A stretch of DNA of 64,000 nt from Sporosarcina sp. P32b (GCF_002743335.1 NZ_PDZB01000008.1:41893-105892), one strand, 5' to 3'. Positions 16,310 through 27,911 are shown, numbered from the stretch's first letter. Notes: generated by a model not told the origin, from the letters alone. Made by a program: numbers and translations.

Positions 16310-19300
16310 ATGGGGACTGAAGAAATTTATAAACCGAAACACCATATTCGTTTCGTGACGGCATCGAGTTTATTCGACGGGCATGATGCATCAATCAATA
16401 TCATGCGAAGAATATTACAGGCAACCGGAGCGGAAGTTATTCATCTCGGACATAATCGATCTGTTGAGGAAGTTGTAAACGCTGCCATTCAAGAAGATGT
16501 GCAAGGAATCGCTATGTCATCCTATCAAGGTGGGCATGTGGAGTATTTCAAATACATGCATGACTTGCTGAAGGAAAGAGGCGCTTCCCATATTAAAATA
16601 TTCGGCGGTGGTGGAGGAGTCATCATCCCGAAAGAAATTAAAGAGTTACATGATTACGGCATCGAATGGATCTTTTCACCGGAAGACGGTCGGAAACTAG
16701 GTCTACAAGGTATGATCAATAAAATCATGGAACTATCGGATTTCTCCACGACTCCCGAAAGCGAAGAAGCCAATCTGGAACAACTGACAGCCGAAACGCC
16801 AGGGATCTTAGCCAATTTAATCACGTATGTAGAAGAAAAACATTTGAATAAGGATGACGCAACGGAGCAATTACTCGATCATGCACGCTCTATGTCCAAA
16901 CATACGCCAGTACTCGGCATCACAGGGACAGGTGGAGCAGGTAAAAGTTCATTGACGGATGAATTAATTCGTCGCTTCTTGCGTGAATTCCCCGATAAAA
17001 GAGTAGCGATACTTTCCGTAGATCCAACGAAGCAAAAAACAGGCGGAGCGTTACTTGGTGACCGGATTCGCATGAATGCGATCTTCAATAACCGTGTCTA
17101 CATGCGTAGTTTGGCAACGCGCGGATCACGTTCAGAGCTGACAACGGCTATCCACGATGTACTCGATGTCACGAAAGCAGCGGGCTATGACTTAATCATT
17201 GTAGAGACGAGCGGAATTGGGCAAGGGGATGCGCGCATTACAGATGTCTCTGATGTTTCGATGTACGTCATGACGAGTGAATTCGGTGCGCCGACACAAC
17301 TTGAGAAAATTGACATGATCGATTTTGCTGACTTAATTGTTATCAATAAGTTTGAACGCAAAGGTTCAGAAGATGCTTTGATTCAAGTGCGCAAACAGTA
17401 TCAGCGTAGCCATTTATTATTTGATAACGAATTAGAAACGATGCCTGTTTACGGTACGATTGCGAGCCAGTTTAACGATAAAGGCACCAACACTCTTTTC
17501 GCAGCGCTAGTTGAAAAAATCAACAACGTAACCGATTCGGATTGGACGACAAGCTATACTGAATTCGTGACGAATCAAAAACAAACCGTAATTATTCCAC
17601 CTGACCGTAGCCATTATTTGCGTGAAATCGCATCGACTATCCGTAACTATCATGCGAAATCTAAAGAGCAAGCAGAATTGGCACGTCGCGTGTTCCAACT
17701 TGAAGGTGCGATTGAAGCGGTAAAAGAAGCAGATTCCAATGAAGCGTTACTAGATTCATTGAATAGCTTGAAAGAAGGCGTAGAAGAGCAATTAACGAGC
17801 GAATCCAAACGTACATTGAAAAACTGGGAACCTTTGAGAGAGTCGTATCAGCAAGATGAATTTGTTGTGAAAATCCGCGACAAAGAAATTCGTACGACAC
17901 TTAATACGGTTAGTCTATCTGGCTTGAAAGTTCCGAAAGTAGTCTTGCCGCAATACAAAGACTATGGAGAAATTCTACGCTTTGTCTACAGCGAGAACGT
18001 TCCTGGTTCATTCCCGTATACTGGAGGCGTTTTCCCATTCAAACGTGAAGGGGAAGATCCACGCCGTCAGTTCGCTGGAGAAGGGACGCCTGAACGTACG
18101 AATCGTCGTTTCCACTACGTATCAAAAGATGACGATGCGAAGCGTTTATCAACAGCTTTTGACTCTGTCACATTATACGGAGAAGATCCTGATGAGCGTC
18201 CTGATATCTACGGAAAAGTCGGTGAGTCTGGTGTAAGTATTTGTACACTCGAAGATATGAAAAAGCTTTATGACGGTTTCGACTTGTGTTCACCTATGAC
18301 GTCCGTATCTATGACAATTAATGGACCCGCACCGATTATCCTAGCGATGTTCATGAACGCAGCGGTCGATCAGCAAGTACGTAAAAAAGAAGAAGAGCTT
18401 GGACGCACACTTACTGTCGAGGAGTTTACTGAAGTACGTGAAATGACATTCCAAACAGTTCGTGGAACGGTTCAAGCAGATATCCTGAAAGAAGACCAAG
18501 GGCAAAATACATGTATCTTCTCTACGGAATTCGCATTGCGTCTAATGGGCGATATCCAACAGTATTTCATTGATAAAAAAGTGCGTAATTACTATTCTGT
18601 ATCCATTTCCGGCTATCATATCGCAGAAGCAGGATCGAATCCGATTTCCCAGCTAGCGTTCACGCTCGCAAACGGCTTCACGTATGTGGAATATTACTTG
18701 AGCCGCGGCATGCATATCGATGACTTTGCACCGAACCTGTCATTCTTCTTCTCGAATGGCCTTGATCCGGAATATACGGTAATCGGTCGCGTCGCACGTC
18801 GCATTTGGGCGATTACGATGCGTGATAAATACGGAGCGAATGAACGCAGTCAAAAGTTGAAATACCATATCCAAACATCTGGCCGTAGTTTACATGCGCA
18901 AGAAATTGATTTCAACGACATTCGCACAACTTTGCAAGCATTGATGGCACTGCAAGATAACTGTAACTCGTTGCACACGAATGCCTACGACGAAGCCATT
19001 ACGACACCGACAGAAGAATCTGTTCGTCGTGCGATGGCGATCCAGATGATCATCATGAAAGAACACGGTTTGTCGAAAAACGAAAACCTACTTCAAGGGG
19101 CTTACATCATCGAAGAAATGACAAGTCTCGTAGAAGAAGCGGTATTACAAGAATTCGATCGCCTAAACGACCGTGGCGGCGTACTGGGTTCTATGGAAAC
19201 GCAGTACCAGCGTGGCAAGATCCAGGAAGAATCGATGTATTATGAAATGAAAAAGCACTCAGGTGAGCTACCGATCATCGGCGTCAACACGTACTTGAAT

Positions 19301-19567
19301 CCGAATCCTCCGTCTGAAGAGGATATCGACAATATGGAATTGGCGCGTGCGACACAGGAAGAAAAAGAGTCACAAATTATCAACTTGCGCGCATTCCAAG
19401 CTAAACATGCTGACGAAGCAGAGCAAGCGCTTGCGGATCTTCAGGAAGTGGCGATTACAGGCGGCAACGTCTTCGCTGAACTGATGAAGACTGTGCGAGT
19501 CGCTAGTCTTGGTCAAATTACCAATGCGCTTTACGAAGTAGGCGGGCAGTACCGCCGTAATATGTAA
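16310..19567 (+). CDS. icmF: Fused isobutyryl-CoA mutase IcmF (B12-binding, G-protein and mutase domains)
   Basis: Adenosylcobalamin-dependent interconversion of isobutyryl-CoA and n-butyryl-CoA, possibly also pivalyl/isovaleryl-CoA. 1085 residues, the fused IcmF length. Order: B12-binding domain at ~10-145 with base-off His in [11 protein letters not shown] and GGGGG near 100; MeaI-type GTPase chaperone from ~200 with P-loop [10 protein letters not shown] near 205; linker; mutase TIM-barrel domain from ~520, with [20 protein letters not shown] near its start. AAGGTGGAAGG precedes the ATG. It shares a strand with the acyl-CoA dehydrogenase operon and would consume the coenzyme made by the salvage operon at 1-6.4 kb. 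Confidence 0.95.
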   Translation: MGTEEIYKPKHHIRFVTASSLFDGHDASINIMRRILQATGAEVIHLGHNRSVEEVVNAAIQEDVQGIAMSSYQGGHVEYFKYMHDLLKERGASHIKIFGGGGGVIIPKEIKELHDYGIEWIFSPEDGRKLGLQGMINKIMELSDFSTTPESEEANLEQLTAETPGILANLITYVEEKHLNKDDATEQLLDHARSMSKHTPVLGITGTGGAGKSSLTDELIRRFLREFPDKRVAILSVDPTKQKTGGALLGDRIRMNAIFNNRVYMRSLATRGSRSELTTAIHDVLDVTKAAGYDLIIVETSGIGQGDARITDVSDVSMYVMTSEFGAPTQLEKIDMIDFADLIVINKFERKGSEDALIQVRKQYQRSHLLFDNELETMPVYGTIASQFNDKGTNTLFAALVEKINNVTDSDWTTSYTEFVTNQKQTVIIPPDRSHYLREIASTIRNYHAKSKEQAELARRVFQLEGAIEAVKEADSNEALLDSLNSLKEGVEEQLTSESKRTLKNWEPLRESYQQDEFVVKIRDKEIRTTLNTVSLSGLKVPKVVLPQYKDYGEILRFVYSENVPGSFPYTGGVFPFKREGEDPRRQFAGEGTPERTNRRFHYVSKDDDAKRLSTAFDSVTLYGEDPDERPDIYGKVGESGVSICTLEDMKKLYDGFDLCSPMTSVSMTINGPAPIILAMFMNAAVDQQVRKKEEELGRTLTVEEFTEVREMTFQTVRGTVQADILKEDQGQNTCIFSTEFALRLMGDIQQYFIDKKVRNYYSVSISGYHIAEAGSNPISQLAFTLANGFTYVEYYLSRGMHIDDFAPNLSFFFSNGLDPEYTVIGRVARRIWAITMRDKYGANERSQKLKYHIQTSGRSLHAQEIDFNDIRTTLQALMALQDNCNSLHTNAYDEAITTPTEESVRRAMAIQMIIMKEHGLSKNENLLQGAYIIEEMTSLVEEAVLQEFDRLNDRGGVLGSMETQYQRGKIQEESMYYEMKKHSGELPIIGVNTYLNPNPPSEEDIDNMELARATQEEKESQIINLRAFQAKHADEAEQALADLQEVAITGGNVFAELMKTVRVASLGQITNALYEVGGQYRRNM

Positions 19568-19577
19568 TTGCATCTCA

Positions 19578-19626
19578 AAGGGGATGTCACAGAAGCCATC
19601 ACTTCTGACGGCATCCTCTCTTTTTC
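19578..19626 (+). terminator. Terminator after icmF
   Basis: An imperfect stem pairs AGGGGATGTCACAGAAG with CTTCTGACGGCATCCTCT, followed by TTTTT at 19621. It ends the beta-oxidation/icmF transcription unit. Confidence 0.85.
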
Positions 19627-19687
19627 ATGGGGATAAATTCAAAGTCAAAGGCAAAGTCAGAGTGTAGGTGCATGGGCTAAGTGCATG

Positions 19688-20265
19688 GGATTGCAACTCC
19701 AGCTGGGGACGCTTTCCGAAGGGCGTGGCTTGAGCCAAGCGAACAGCGAAGGGTTCGCTTTGCCTTAATTTCTGTGTACTTTACAGAAATTAAGGCATCT
19801 GTCCAGGGTCTCGAACTCACGCTTATCCTCCCGGAGTCGCCCCAGCTTCCGTTGCAATCCTTACGTAGAGAGTTGGATGATGTAGAGTATTCACTGGCTA
19901 TGTGGTGTGAATTATTGTTGTCTTTGAACTTAATTAAGTTCAGGTGCTGAATAGATTAGGAAACTGTCTTCATAAGTCACAATATGTGCCACACATTGTC
20001 GCTAGTGCGTGAAATAGTAATGTCTCTAGCAATAGTTAAGTTTAAGGCCAGAGTGAGTGCAAATGATAGGTACTAAACCAGTCACACACACCGCTTCAAT
20101 GAGCAACAAGAAGTGGCACCCACTCTCTTTGCAAGGGATTGGCGTGTAGGAGGGGCGACTCCTAGAGGATCAGTTCGACAGGTGAGACAACCAAAGAGAG
20201 CAAAGCGAACTGGTTGGCTCACCGCGGACCCTCAGGAAAGCGTCCCCTCCGAAGCGCCAATCCCC
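19688..20265. repeat. Composite inverted-pair hairpin element, copy 1
   Basis: Two hairpin elements in opposite orientation flank a ~270-bp spacer. Left element (19688-19860, minus orientation) runs from GATTGCAACTCCAGCTGGGG to its GCGACTCC signature read on the other strand. Right element (20135-20265) runs from GGGATTGGCG to CGCCAATCCCC with GGGGCGACTCCTAGAGGATC and GGAAAGCGTCCCC. The GCGACTCC ends face inward. The spacer shares blocks with copies 2 and 3 (ACTTAATTAAGTTCAGGTGC; AAGAAGTGGCACCCACTC; TTGCAAGGGATTGG). The unit fills the gap after icmF; no gene is supported inside it. Confidence 0.8.
19762..19796. repeat. Perfect palindrome nested in the hairpin element
   Basis: CCTTAATTTCTGT and ACAGAAATTAAGG form a perfect 13-bp stem in the middle of the left element of composite copy 1. 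The other copies lack it, so it looks like an insertion. Confidence 0.85.
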
Positions 20266-20408
20266 ACCCCAACAGCCATTCCAGCTACTCTATCTCAAGT
20301 ATCCTATGAAACCTAATTCATTTCGTAAAATTCATACCCCGTCAAAGTGGATAATTTAGTAAGTTAGTCAGTATAATAAGAAGAACAAGGAAAAGGGACG
20401 TGCTGAAT

Positions 20409-20573
20409 GTGAGATGGTACTATCATGCAATCATAATAGCTCTCTTAATTACACTCACACTCATCTTCTACAACAGCGGACTCGGCGTAATCCCCTTCAC
20501 CTTTGCGGCGGTCTATCTGGGGTATTTGACCATTACTGAGTATAGAAATATAAAGAGAAGTAAAAGAATGTAG
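20409..20573 (+). CDS. Small membrane protein of unknown function
   Basis: 54-residue frame starting with GTG (20409) after AAAAGGGA about 10 nt upstream; an in-frame GTG at 20400 is the alternative. The protein is MRWYYHAIIIALLITLTLIF..., with one or two hydrophobic segments (residues ~6-22 and ~29-43) and a basic end NIKRSKRM. The gene precedes rpoE in the same direction. I do not recognise a family; sequence character and ribosome binding site make it a plausible real gene. Confidence 0.5.
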   Translation: MRWYYHAIIIALLITLTLIFYNSGLGVIPFTFAAVYLGYLTITEYRNIKRSKRM

Positions 20574-20707
20574 CATATTGGTAGAAATAACGTATATAAT
20601 GTACACTATGCTTATATGCTACAAGATAAAAAACGTCGATCGGCCAAATCATTAACTGACTTGGTCGGTTCCGCGTGTGATTGATAGAAGAAAGGACGTG
20701 CCATACA

Positions 20708-21271
20708 TTGAATATCCATGACATGACAAAAGAAGAACTTTTGGAAGAATCGTTAATCAACATTACGCACCAAGTACTGACAGAGCGACGTGAATCTCTC
20801 ACGTTGGCGGAATTGATGGAAGAGTTCCGTAAACTTACAGGTGTAAGCGAGAAAGAATTGAAAGCGAAAATGCTTCAGTTTTATACAGACTTGAACATCG
20901 ATGGCAGATTCCTTGCAATCCAGGACAACCGTTGGGGCTTACGCGAATGGTATCCAGTCGATCAGATCGAAGAAGAAACGGCGCCAGTCGTAAAAGTACG
21001 CAAGAAGAAAAAGAAGAAAAAAGATTATGACGAAGATGATATTGAAGAAGAAGATGATGACGAAGAAATCTTCGATGAAGAATACGTTGAACTTGGCGAA
21101 GAAGATGACGCAGACGATGAAGAAGAGGAAGAAGAGGAAGTAGTCGGACTCGAGGAAGATTTAATCGATCCTGACGACGACCTAGAAGTAATTCCTGAAG
21201 TAGAACTCGATATCGATGAAGAAGATGAAGAGGACGAAGAGGAAGACGATGAGTACGAGGAAGAGAAATAA
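20708..21271 (+). CDS. rpoE: DNA-directed RNA polymerase delta subunit
   Basis: Delta subunit of Gram-positive RNA polymerase, which speeds recycling and increases sensitivity to initiating NTPs. 187 residues. The N-terminal HARE-HTH domain (~10-90) includes LQFYTDLNIDGRFLAI and NRWGLREWYPVDQ. The region after ~110 is an unstructured tail of almost only Asp and Glu. I chose TTG 20708 (MNIHDMTKEEL) since it aligns residue for residue with B. subtilis RpoE and AAAGGA lies 11 nt upstream. The pyrG promoter starts 7 nt after the stop. Confidence 0.95.
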   Translation: MNIHDMTKEELLEESLINITHQVLTERRESLTLAELMEEFRKLTGVSEKELKAKMLQFYTDLNIDGRFLAIQDNRWGLREWYPVDQIEEETAPVVKVRKKKKKKKDYDEDDIEEEDDDEEIFDEEYVELGEEDDADDEEEEEEEVVGLEEDLIDPDDDLEVIPEVELDIDEEDEEDEEEDDEYEEEK

Positions 21272-21277
21272 TTGGAC

Positions 21278-21313
21278 TTGACTTTTAGTGCCCAAAAATA
21301 TAAGATTTGGATG
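21278..21313 (+). promoter_or_regulatory. pyrG promoter with GGG initial transcribed sequence
   Basis: TTGACT (21278-21283), 17-bp spacer, TAAGAT (21301-21306), then 6 nt to GGGCTCC at 21313. In B. subtilis pyrG the transcript begins GGGC and low CTP causes reiterative addition of G; the poly-G prefix then pairs with the pyrimidine-rich arm of the leader terminator. The same layout is present here, with the C/T-rich terminator arm GCGCTCC at 21348. Confidence 0.85.
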
Positions 21314-21347
21314 GGCTCCTGAAAAGGACACATAAATTCGTGTATAC

Positions 21348-21389
21348 GCGCTCCTTATTGTAGTTACGCTACAAACGGGGCGCTTTTTT
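21348..21389 (+). terminator. pyrG leader terminator (attenuator)
   Basis: GCGCTCC / GGGGCGC outer stem with inner GTAG / CTAC, followed by six T. It lies between the pyrG promoter and start codon, so it acts as an attenuator. The C/T-rich 5' arm is the expected target of a poly-G 5' end made when CTP is low. Confidence 0.88.
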
Positions 21390-21427
21390 GATTTTGTATC
21401 GACCCTAATAGCTCGGAAAAAGAATAA

Positions 21428-23044
<1,617 letters not shown>

Positions 23045-23050
23045 AAAGTA

Positions 23051-23085
23051 TGCCCACAGAAGATCTTTCTTCTGTGGGCATTTTT
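23051..23085 (+). terminator. Terminator after pyrG
   Basis: Perfect 13-bp stem TGCCCACAGAAGA / TCTTCTGTGGGCA, 4-nt loop, then five T. Confidence 0.95.
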
Positions 23086-23137
23086 GACTTTGGATATTTA
23101 GAATCTTTGTAGAAGTAAGGGATAGTTTGAGAGTGCG

Positions 23138-23618
23138 AGGGGATGGAAGCTCCAGCTGGCGGACGCTTTCCCATGGGCTCTCGGTGAGCCAACCAGGTCG
23201 CAAGCTTCCTTTTGGTTGTCTCTCCTTTCGAGCTGATCCTGCGGGAAGAGCCGTAACGAAGGACGGCTTTTGCGAGTAAAAGCGAAGCGTTAGGAGCACA
23301 TCTTTGCACTTCGCCCCCCAGCTTCCGCTTCCATCCTACGTTGATAGTGGGGGTACCTAGATCACTCACTGTAGGTAATGTGTGATGTATTGTTCTGTCT
23401 TCACTTATTTAGATTCAAGTACTGAAGTTCAAAATGGATTGCAACACTGACTTTAATGTCTAACAAAAAGTATCATCCACTCGCATTGCAAGGGATTGGA
23501 GCGGCAGGCGGCGACTCGGGGAGGATCAGTGGGACAGGTGAAACACCCAGCGAGCGAAGCGAAGGGGTGTGGTTCACCGCCCACCCTCCCGAACGCGTCC
23601 GCCTAGAGCGCAAATCCC
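23138..23618. repeat. Composite inverted-pair hairpin element, copy 2
   Basis: Left element, minus orientation (23138-23336): GGATGGAAGCTCCAGCTGGC ... CCAGCTTCCGCTTCCATCC, with GGACGCTTTCCC and, on the opposite strand, GGCTCACCGAGAG. Right element, plus orientation (~23492-23618): GGGATTGGAGCGGCAGGCGG ... ACGCGTCCGCCTAGAGCGC. The ~150-bp spacer carries TAGTGG, GATCACTCAC, GATTCAAGTACTGA and AAAAAGTATCATCCACTC. The left element has ~70 extra bases in its loop. It fills the gap between the convergent pyrG and ywjG; no gene is supported in it. Confidence 0.8.
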
Positions 23619-23640
23619 TCACCCCAACACCATTGCCAGC

Positions 23641-24168
23641 TTACAGTTCGTCATCCTCATCCGCCAACATATCATCAATCGACAGCTTCACTGCTTCGTA
23701 TACAAACAACGCAGCAAGCGCGTGGGGCTGGACGATTCTTTCGCCAGTAGGACCCGGAATTAGACCCTTTTTCAAACCTGTCGAGATATACGTATACGCA
23801 AGAGCTGCGAGTTCATTGTCGTCATCTTCCTTATCCGCAGCTATCACAGCAAACGGGATGAACTGATCAGCGAGCTCGCGTGCTAGCTCAAGTGCAACGG
23901 GATGATCTGCCTTTCGCACAAGCAACCAGACGCGATCCGCAGTCGTCAATTCCAACTCTTTTGTGTAGCGAATCGCACCATCTAACGGTTCGACACCATC
24001 CAGTGCAGTCGCAGTAACAGCTTCTAATTCATCAAAAGCTGCCAAGACAATTCGTCCTTCGCCTACTAAAGCTTGCGCCAATAAACGAGCAGTTTCTTCC
24101 ATCGATTCTTCTTGACCTTCTGCAATTCTCTCCAGAAGACCTCTAATTTGTGTAGTCAACATTTTCAC
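23641..24168 (-). CDS. ywjG: DUF2529 family protein (YwjG)
   Basis: 175-residue protein of unknown function. The order pyrG-ywjG-spo0F with ywjG inverted matches B. subtilis. It has a SIS-like character: ALVGEGRIVLAAFDELEAV near residue 35 and DRVWLLVRKADHPVALELA near 80, then a C-terminal GLIPGPTGERIVQPHALAAL block conserved in the family. GTG 24168 is chosen since GGAGGG lies 6 nt upstream; ATG 24162 is the alternative. The acidic end DEDDEL closes the protein. Confidence 0.8.
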   Translation of the reverse strand: MKMLTTQIRGLLERIAEGQEESMEETARLLAQALVGEGRIVLAAFDELEAVTATALDGVEPLDGAIRYTKELELTTADRVWLLVRKADHPVALELARELADQFIPFAVIAADKEDDDNELAALAYTYISTGLKKGLIPGPTGERIVQPHALAALFVYEAVKLSIDDMLADEDDEL

Positions 24169-24403
24169 GAAAATCCCTCCAAAAGCTCAGTATAGGTCAG
24201 AAAAGAAAGAAGTGCAAAATAGTTGGCGAAAAAAAGAGGAGTTGTTTGAATTTTCTAGAATAACAGTATATATACAGATAGAATAGAGAAATAGAAGTAC
24301 ACATAATTTTTCTGAAAATTTAATTTTACTATATACGTATAATAATAGTCGGGTTATAATGAAGGAATAAATTCAAACATGGAAAAAATAGGTGATGGGG
24401 GAT

Positions 24404-24778
24404 ATGAGGATGAAGCATTTATTAATTGTAGATGACCAGCCAGGGATACGGTTATTACTGGAGGAAATCTTCAAACCAACCGGAATAATGATAGCGCTTG
24501 CATCAAATGGAAAAGAAGCGTTAGAAATAGTTCGAAAACAGAATCCGGACTGTGTTTTACTTGATATGAAGATGCCGGGCATGAATGGCGTCGAAGTGCT
24601 AAGAGAAATCCGAACCATCTCACCTGAAGCAATTGTTATGATGATGACGGCGTACAGTGAAATAGAATTGCTCAATGATGCCGATAAACTAGGTATCGAT
24701 CAGCACTTCACCAAGCCGTTTGATATATTCGAAGTGCGTGATAGTGTATTAAGAAGGTTAGAGCTACTGGACGTCTGA
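24404..24778 (+). CDS. spo0F: Sporulation phosphorelay response regulator Spo0F
   Basis: Single-domain receiver that takes phosphate from sporulation kinases and passes it to Spo0B. 124 residues, the same length as B. subtilis Spo0F. With Met 24404 the acidic pair Asp10-Asp11 and the phosphoacceptor Asp54 (LLDMKMPG) fall at the B. subtilis numbers; MMTAYSE and HFTKPFD supply the conserved Thr and Lys. ATG 24410 is a close alternative, with GGGGG 8 nt upstream; AGGTG serves 24404. It has no output domain. Confidence 0.93.
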   Translation: MRMKHLLIVDDQPGIRLLLEEIFKPTGIMIALASNGKEALEIVRKQNPDCVLLDMKMPGMNGVEVLREIRTISPEAIVMMMTAYSEIELLNDADKLGIDQHFTKPFDIFEVRDSVLRRLELLDV

Positions 24779-24875
24779 TAGTAGTAATCAGCGCATGAAT
24801 TTGATATGCTAGTGGTAGAAATTAATATAATAAAAACACATAAAAATTCGTGGGAAACTCAAGGAGGAATTTTAT

Positions 24876-25733
24876 ATGCCACTGGTCTCGATGAAGGAAA
24901 TGATGATTCAAGGTAAAGAGCAAGGATATGCAATTGGTCAATTCAACCTGAATAACTTGGAATATACGCAAGCGATCTTACAAGCTGCTGAAGAAGAGAA
25001 ATCACCTGTTATTTTAGGTGTTTCAGAAGGCGCTGCACGTTATATGGGCGGATTTAAAACAGTCGTTATGATGGTCAAAGGATTAATGGAAGACTTCGGT
25101 ACGACGGTGCCAGTAGCGATTCATTTAGATCACGGCTCAAGCTTTGAGAAGTGTAAAGAAGCGATCGAAGCAGGCTTCACTTCTGTTATGATCGATGCAT
25201 CTTCTAAGCCACTTGAAGAAAACATTGAAATCACGAAAAAAGTGGTAGATTACGCAAAGCTACATAATGTATCAGTAGAAGCTGAACTTGGCGTAGTAGG
25301 CGGTCAGGAAGACGACATCATCGCAGACGGTGTTATTTATGCAGATCCGGCTGAATGTAGAGAGCTTGTAGAAAAGACAGGCATCGATTGTCTAGCACCT
25401 GCACTTGGTTCTGTACACGGCCCGTATAAAGGCGAACCGAATCTTGGGTTTGAAGAAATGGAAGAAATTTCAAAGCAAGGAGATATTCCACTCGTGTTGC
25501 ACGGCGGTACAGGCATTCCGACGAAGGATATAAAGCGTGCTATTTCACTTGGTACGTCTAAAATTAACGTCAACACAGAAAATCAAATTCAAGGTACAAA
25601 AGCTGTACGCGAAATCTTGAACGAAGATTCCGAAGTGTATGATCCACGTAAATTCCTTGGACCAATGCGCGAAGCGATCAAAGCAACAGTGGTCGATAAA
25701 ATGCGTGAGTTCGGCAGTTCAAAGCAAGCGTAA
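24876..25733 (+). CDS. fbaA: Class II fructose-1,6-bisphosphate aldolase
   Basis: Zinc-dependent aldol cleavage and synthesis between fructose-1,6-bisphosphate and the triose phosphates. 285 residues. Zinc ligands lie in [10 protein letters not shown] (~residue 81) and GSVHGPYKG; the phosphate loop is VLHGGTG and NVNTENQ follows. AAGGAGG precedes the ATG. Place after spo0F matches B. subtilis. Confidence 0.95.
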   Translation: MPLVSMKEMMIQGKEQGYAIGQFNLNNLEYTQAILQAAEEEKSPVILGVSEGAARYMGGFKTVVMMVKGLMEDFGTTVPVAIHLDHGSSFEKCKEAIEAGFTSVMIDASSKPLEENIEITKKVVDYAKLHNVSVEAELGVVGGQEDDIIADGVIYADPAECRELVEKTGIDCLAPALGSVHGPYKGEPNLGFEEMEEISKQGDIPLVLHGGTGIPTKDIKRAISLGTSKINVNTENQIQGTKAVREILNEDSEVYDPRKFLGPMREAIKATVVDKMREFGSSKQA

Positions 25734-25751
25734 TTACAGAATTTCGATAGA

Positions 25752-25791
25752 ACAAAGGGGGAGCGCAATATGTCTCCTTCTTTTGTTTTTT
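25752..25791 (+). terminator. Probable terminator after fbaA
   Basis: ACAAAGGGGGAG pairs imperfectly with CTCCTTCTTTTGT around a 10-nt loop, followed by six T. Confidence 0.7.
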
Positions 25792-25828
25792 AGCTAAATG
25801 AATAAATACAACTAGGGGGACAACATAC

Positions 25829-26476
25829 GTGAAGTTTTTTATAGATACAGCCAATTTTGAGGAAATTAAAGAAGCACATAGCTGGGGGATTATTTCTGGT
25901 GTTACAACCAACCCATCGCTTGTCGCGAAAGAAAACATTTCATTCCATGACCGCTTGAAAGAAATTACGGCACTCGTACCTGGTTCTGTCAGTGCGGAAG
26001 TTATCGCTCTGGATGCAGAAGGTATGATTGAAGAAGGACGTAAACTTGCAGCACTTGCAGAAAACATTACGGTGAAACTACCAATGACACCTGAAGGCTT
26101 GAAAGCTTGTTCAGTATTTTCAGCAGAAGGAATCAAAACAAACGTCACTCTCGTTTTCAGTGCTAATCAAGCATTGCTTGCAGCACGTGCAGGCGCGACA
26201 TACGTTTCACCATTCATCGGACGTTTGGATGACATTGGCCAAAATGGTGTCGAATTAATCGAAACGATTTCAGATATCTTCACAATTCACGACTTGGATA
26301 CACAAATCATCGCAGCTTCCATCAGACACCCACAGCATATTACAGCTGCAGCACTTGCAGGAGCACATATTGCGACAACTCCATTCAACGTACTTCAGAG
26401 TCTGTTTGCACACCCATTGACAACTAAAGGAATCGATCAGTTTTTGAAAGACTGGGAAACTAGAACGAATAAGTGA
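25829..26476 (+). CDS. tal: Transaldolase / fructose-6-phosphate aldolase-like protein
   Basis: Small (215 residues) TalC/FSA-type transaldolase, corresponding to Ywj[15 protein letters not shown] and [13 protein letters not shown] are family signatures; the Schiff-base lysine is in [18 protein letters not shown] start, with AGGGGGA about 10 nt upstream. It probably serves the non-oxidative pentose phosphate pathway; true transaldolase versus aldolase activity is not decided by sequence. Confidence 0.9.
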   Translation: MKFFIDTANFEEIKEAHSWGIISGVTTNPSLVAKENISFHDRLKEITALVPGSVSAEVIALDAEGMIEEGRKLAALAENITVKLPMTPEGLKACSVFSAEGIKTNVTLVFSANQALLAARAGATYVSPFIGRLDDIGQNGVELIETISDIFTIHDLDTQIIAASIRHPQHITAAALAGAHIATTPFNVLQSLFAHPLTTKGIDQFLKDWETRTNK

Positions 26477-26496
26477 TAGAACAAAAGGAGCTTGAA

Positions 26497-27774
26497 ATGG
26501 ACGTTTATAAAATCAAAGGCGGAAAGCGACTGCAAGGAACGATCAGAGTGAGTGGAGCAAAGAACAGTGCAGTGGCTCTTATTCCTGCCGCTATTCTAGC
26601 TGACTCACCTGTTACAATTGCAGGTCTTCCCGAAATTTCAGATGTCTATACATTGCAGGCGCTCGTCGAAGAAATCGGCGGCAAAGTGGAAATGAAAGAT
26701 GGCACGATGATCATCGATCCAACTGAAATCATTTCTATGCCATTGCCTAACGGGAACGTCAAAAAACTTCGTGCATCCTACTATATGATGGGGGCGATGC
26801 TTGGCAAGTTCAAGCACGCAGTCATCGGATTACCTGGAGGTTGTCACTTGGGTCCACGCCCGATTGATCAACATATAAAAGGCTTTGAAGCACTGGGTGC
26901 CAAAGTTGAAAACGAACACGGTGCTATTTATTTGCGTGCAGATGAACTGTATGGCGCGAAAATTTATTTAGACGTCGTCAGCGTGGGAGCTACAATCAAT
27001 ATCATGCTTGCTGCTGTTAAAGCAAAAGGTAAAACGATTATTGAGAACGCTGCGAAAGAACCTGAAATTATTGATGTCGCGACTTTGCTTTCCAATATGG
27101 GCGCGAATATTAAAGGTGCAGGAACGAACGTTATTCGTATTGAAGGTGTAGAAACATTGCACGGTACGAAACACACAATTATTCCAGACCGTATTGAAAC
27201 AGGTACACATATGATTATGGCAGCTGCAATTGGCGATGGTGTCACAATCGATAATGTCATTCCGTTGCACGTTGAAGCTGTCACAGCGAAGCTTCGCGAA
27301 ATGGGCGTAAAAGTAGAAGTCGGTGAAGAACAGATTTTTATTCCGAAAACGGAAAAACTTCATGCAGTTGATGTGAAAACTCTCGTATATCCAGGATTCC
27401 CAACAGACTTGCAGCAGCCGTTTGGTGTTTTATCGACACAGGCGGAAGGTTCATCTATTCTGACAGACACGATCTATCCAGCACGCTTTAAACAAATCGA
27501 TGAGCTTCGTCGAATGAATGCGGACGGTAGAGTTGAAGGTCGTTCAGCTATCATAACAGGACCAACAGAATTGCAAGCTGCAACGGTTGAAGCAACAGAT
27601 TTACGTGCAGGTGCCGCGTTATTAATTGCAGGATTATTAGCGACCGGAGAAACAGAAATTCATGAAATTGAACATATTGAACGCGGCTATGGCGATATCA
27701 TTAACAAGCTACAAAACCTCGGTGCCGATATTAGTAAAGTAAAAGTACTCACTCCGTCTTCAATTTCTGAGTGA
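26497..27774 (+). CDS. murZ: UDP-N-acetylglucosamine 1-carboxyvinyltransferase, second paralogue (MurZ/MurAB)
   Basis: Transfers enolpyruvate from PEP to UDP-GlcNAc, the first committed step of peptidoglycan synthesis. 425 residues. The fosfomycin-sensitive Cys is kept in [22 protein letters not shown] and the C-terminal [13 protein letters not shown] are present. I chose ATG 26497 (MDVYKIKGG) because AAAGGAG lies 7 nt upstream. Position between tal and glpX identifies it as the MurZ paralogue; murAA is at 52728. Confidence 0.93.
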   Translation: MDVYKIKGGKRLQGTIRVSGAKNSAVALIPAAILADSPVTIAGLPEISDVYTLQALVEEIGGKVEMKDGTMIIDPTEIISMPLPNGNVKKLRASYYMMGAMLGKFKHAVIGLPGGCHLGPRPIDQHIKGFEALGAKVENEHGAIYLRADELYGAKIYLDVVSVGATINIMLAAVKAKGKTIIENAAKEPEIIDVATLLSNMGANIKGAGTNVIRIEGVETLHGTKHTIIPDRIETGTHMIMAAAIGDGVTIDNVIPLHVEAVTAKLREMGVKVEVGEEQIFIPKTEKLHAVDVKTLVYPGFPTDLQQPFGVLSTQAEGSSILTDTIYPARFKQIDELRRMNADGRVEGRSAIITGPTELQAATVEATDLRAGAALLIAGLLATGETEIHEIEHIERGYGDIINKLQNLGADISKVKVLTPSSISE

Positions 27775-27911
27775 CGCTAATTGCCAAAACGTGTATAATA
27801 GACTCAAACGACACATCCATTTCGTAGAAAGTAGCCGATGGATGCGGACGTAGGCAAATGAAAGGTAATACGCAATACGCGCCTTACCGCAAACAGGAGG
27901 AACAAAACATT

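Noticed and set aside
20113..20316. 67-residue frame
   Set aside because: Lies wholly within the right hairpin element of composite copy 1.
19568..20408. Insertion sequence
   Set aside because: No transposase frame is present; the repeats are hairpin elements only.
21025..21333. Serine-rich 102-residue frame on the minus strand
   Set aside because: It is the antisense of the Asp/Glu-rich tail of rpoE.
23456..23866. 136-residue plus-strand frame
   Set aside because: It runs through a repeat element into the antisense of ywjG and has no ribosome binding site.
26968..27363. 131-residue minus-strand frame in murZ
   Set aside because: Shadow of a well-supported gene, with Cys/Phe/Asn-rich composition typical of antisense reading.
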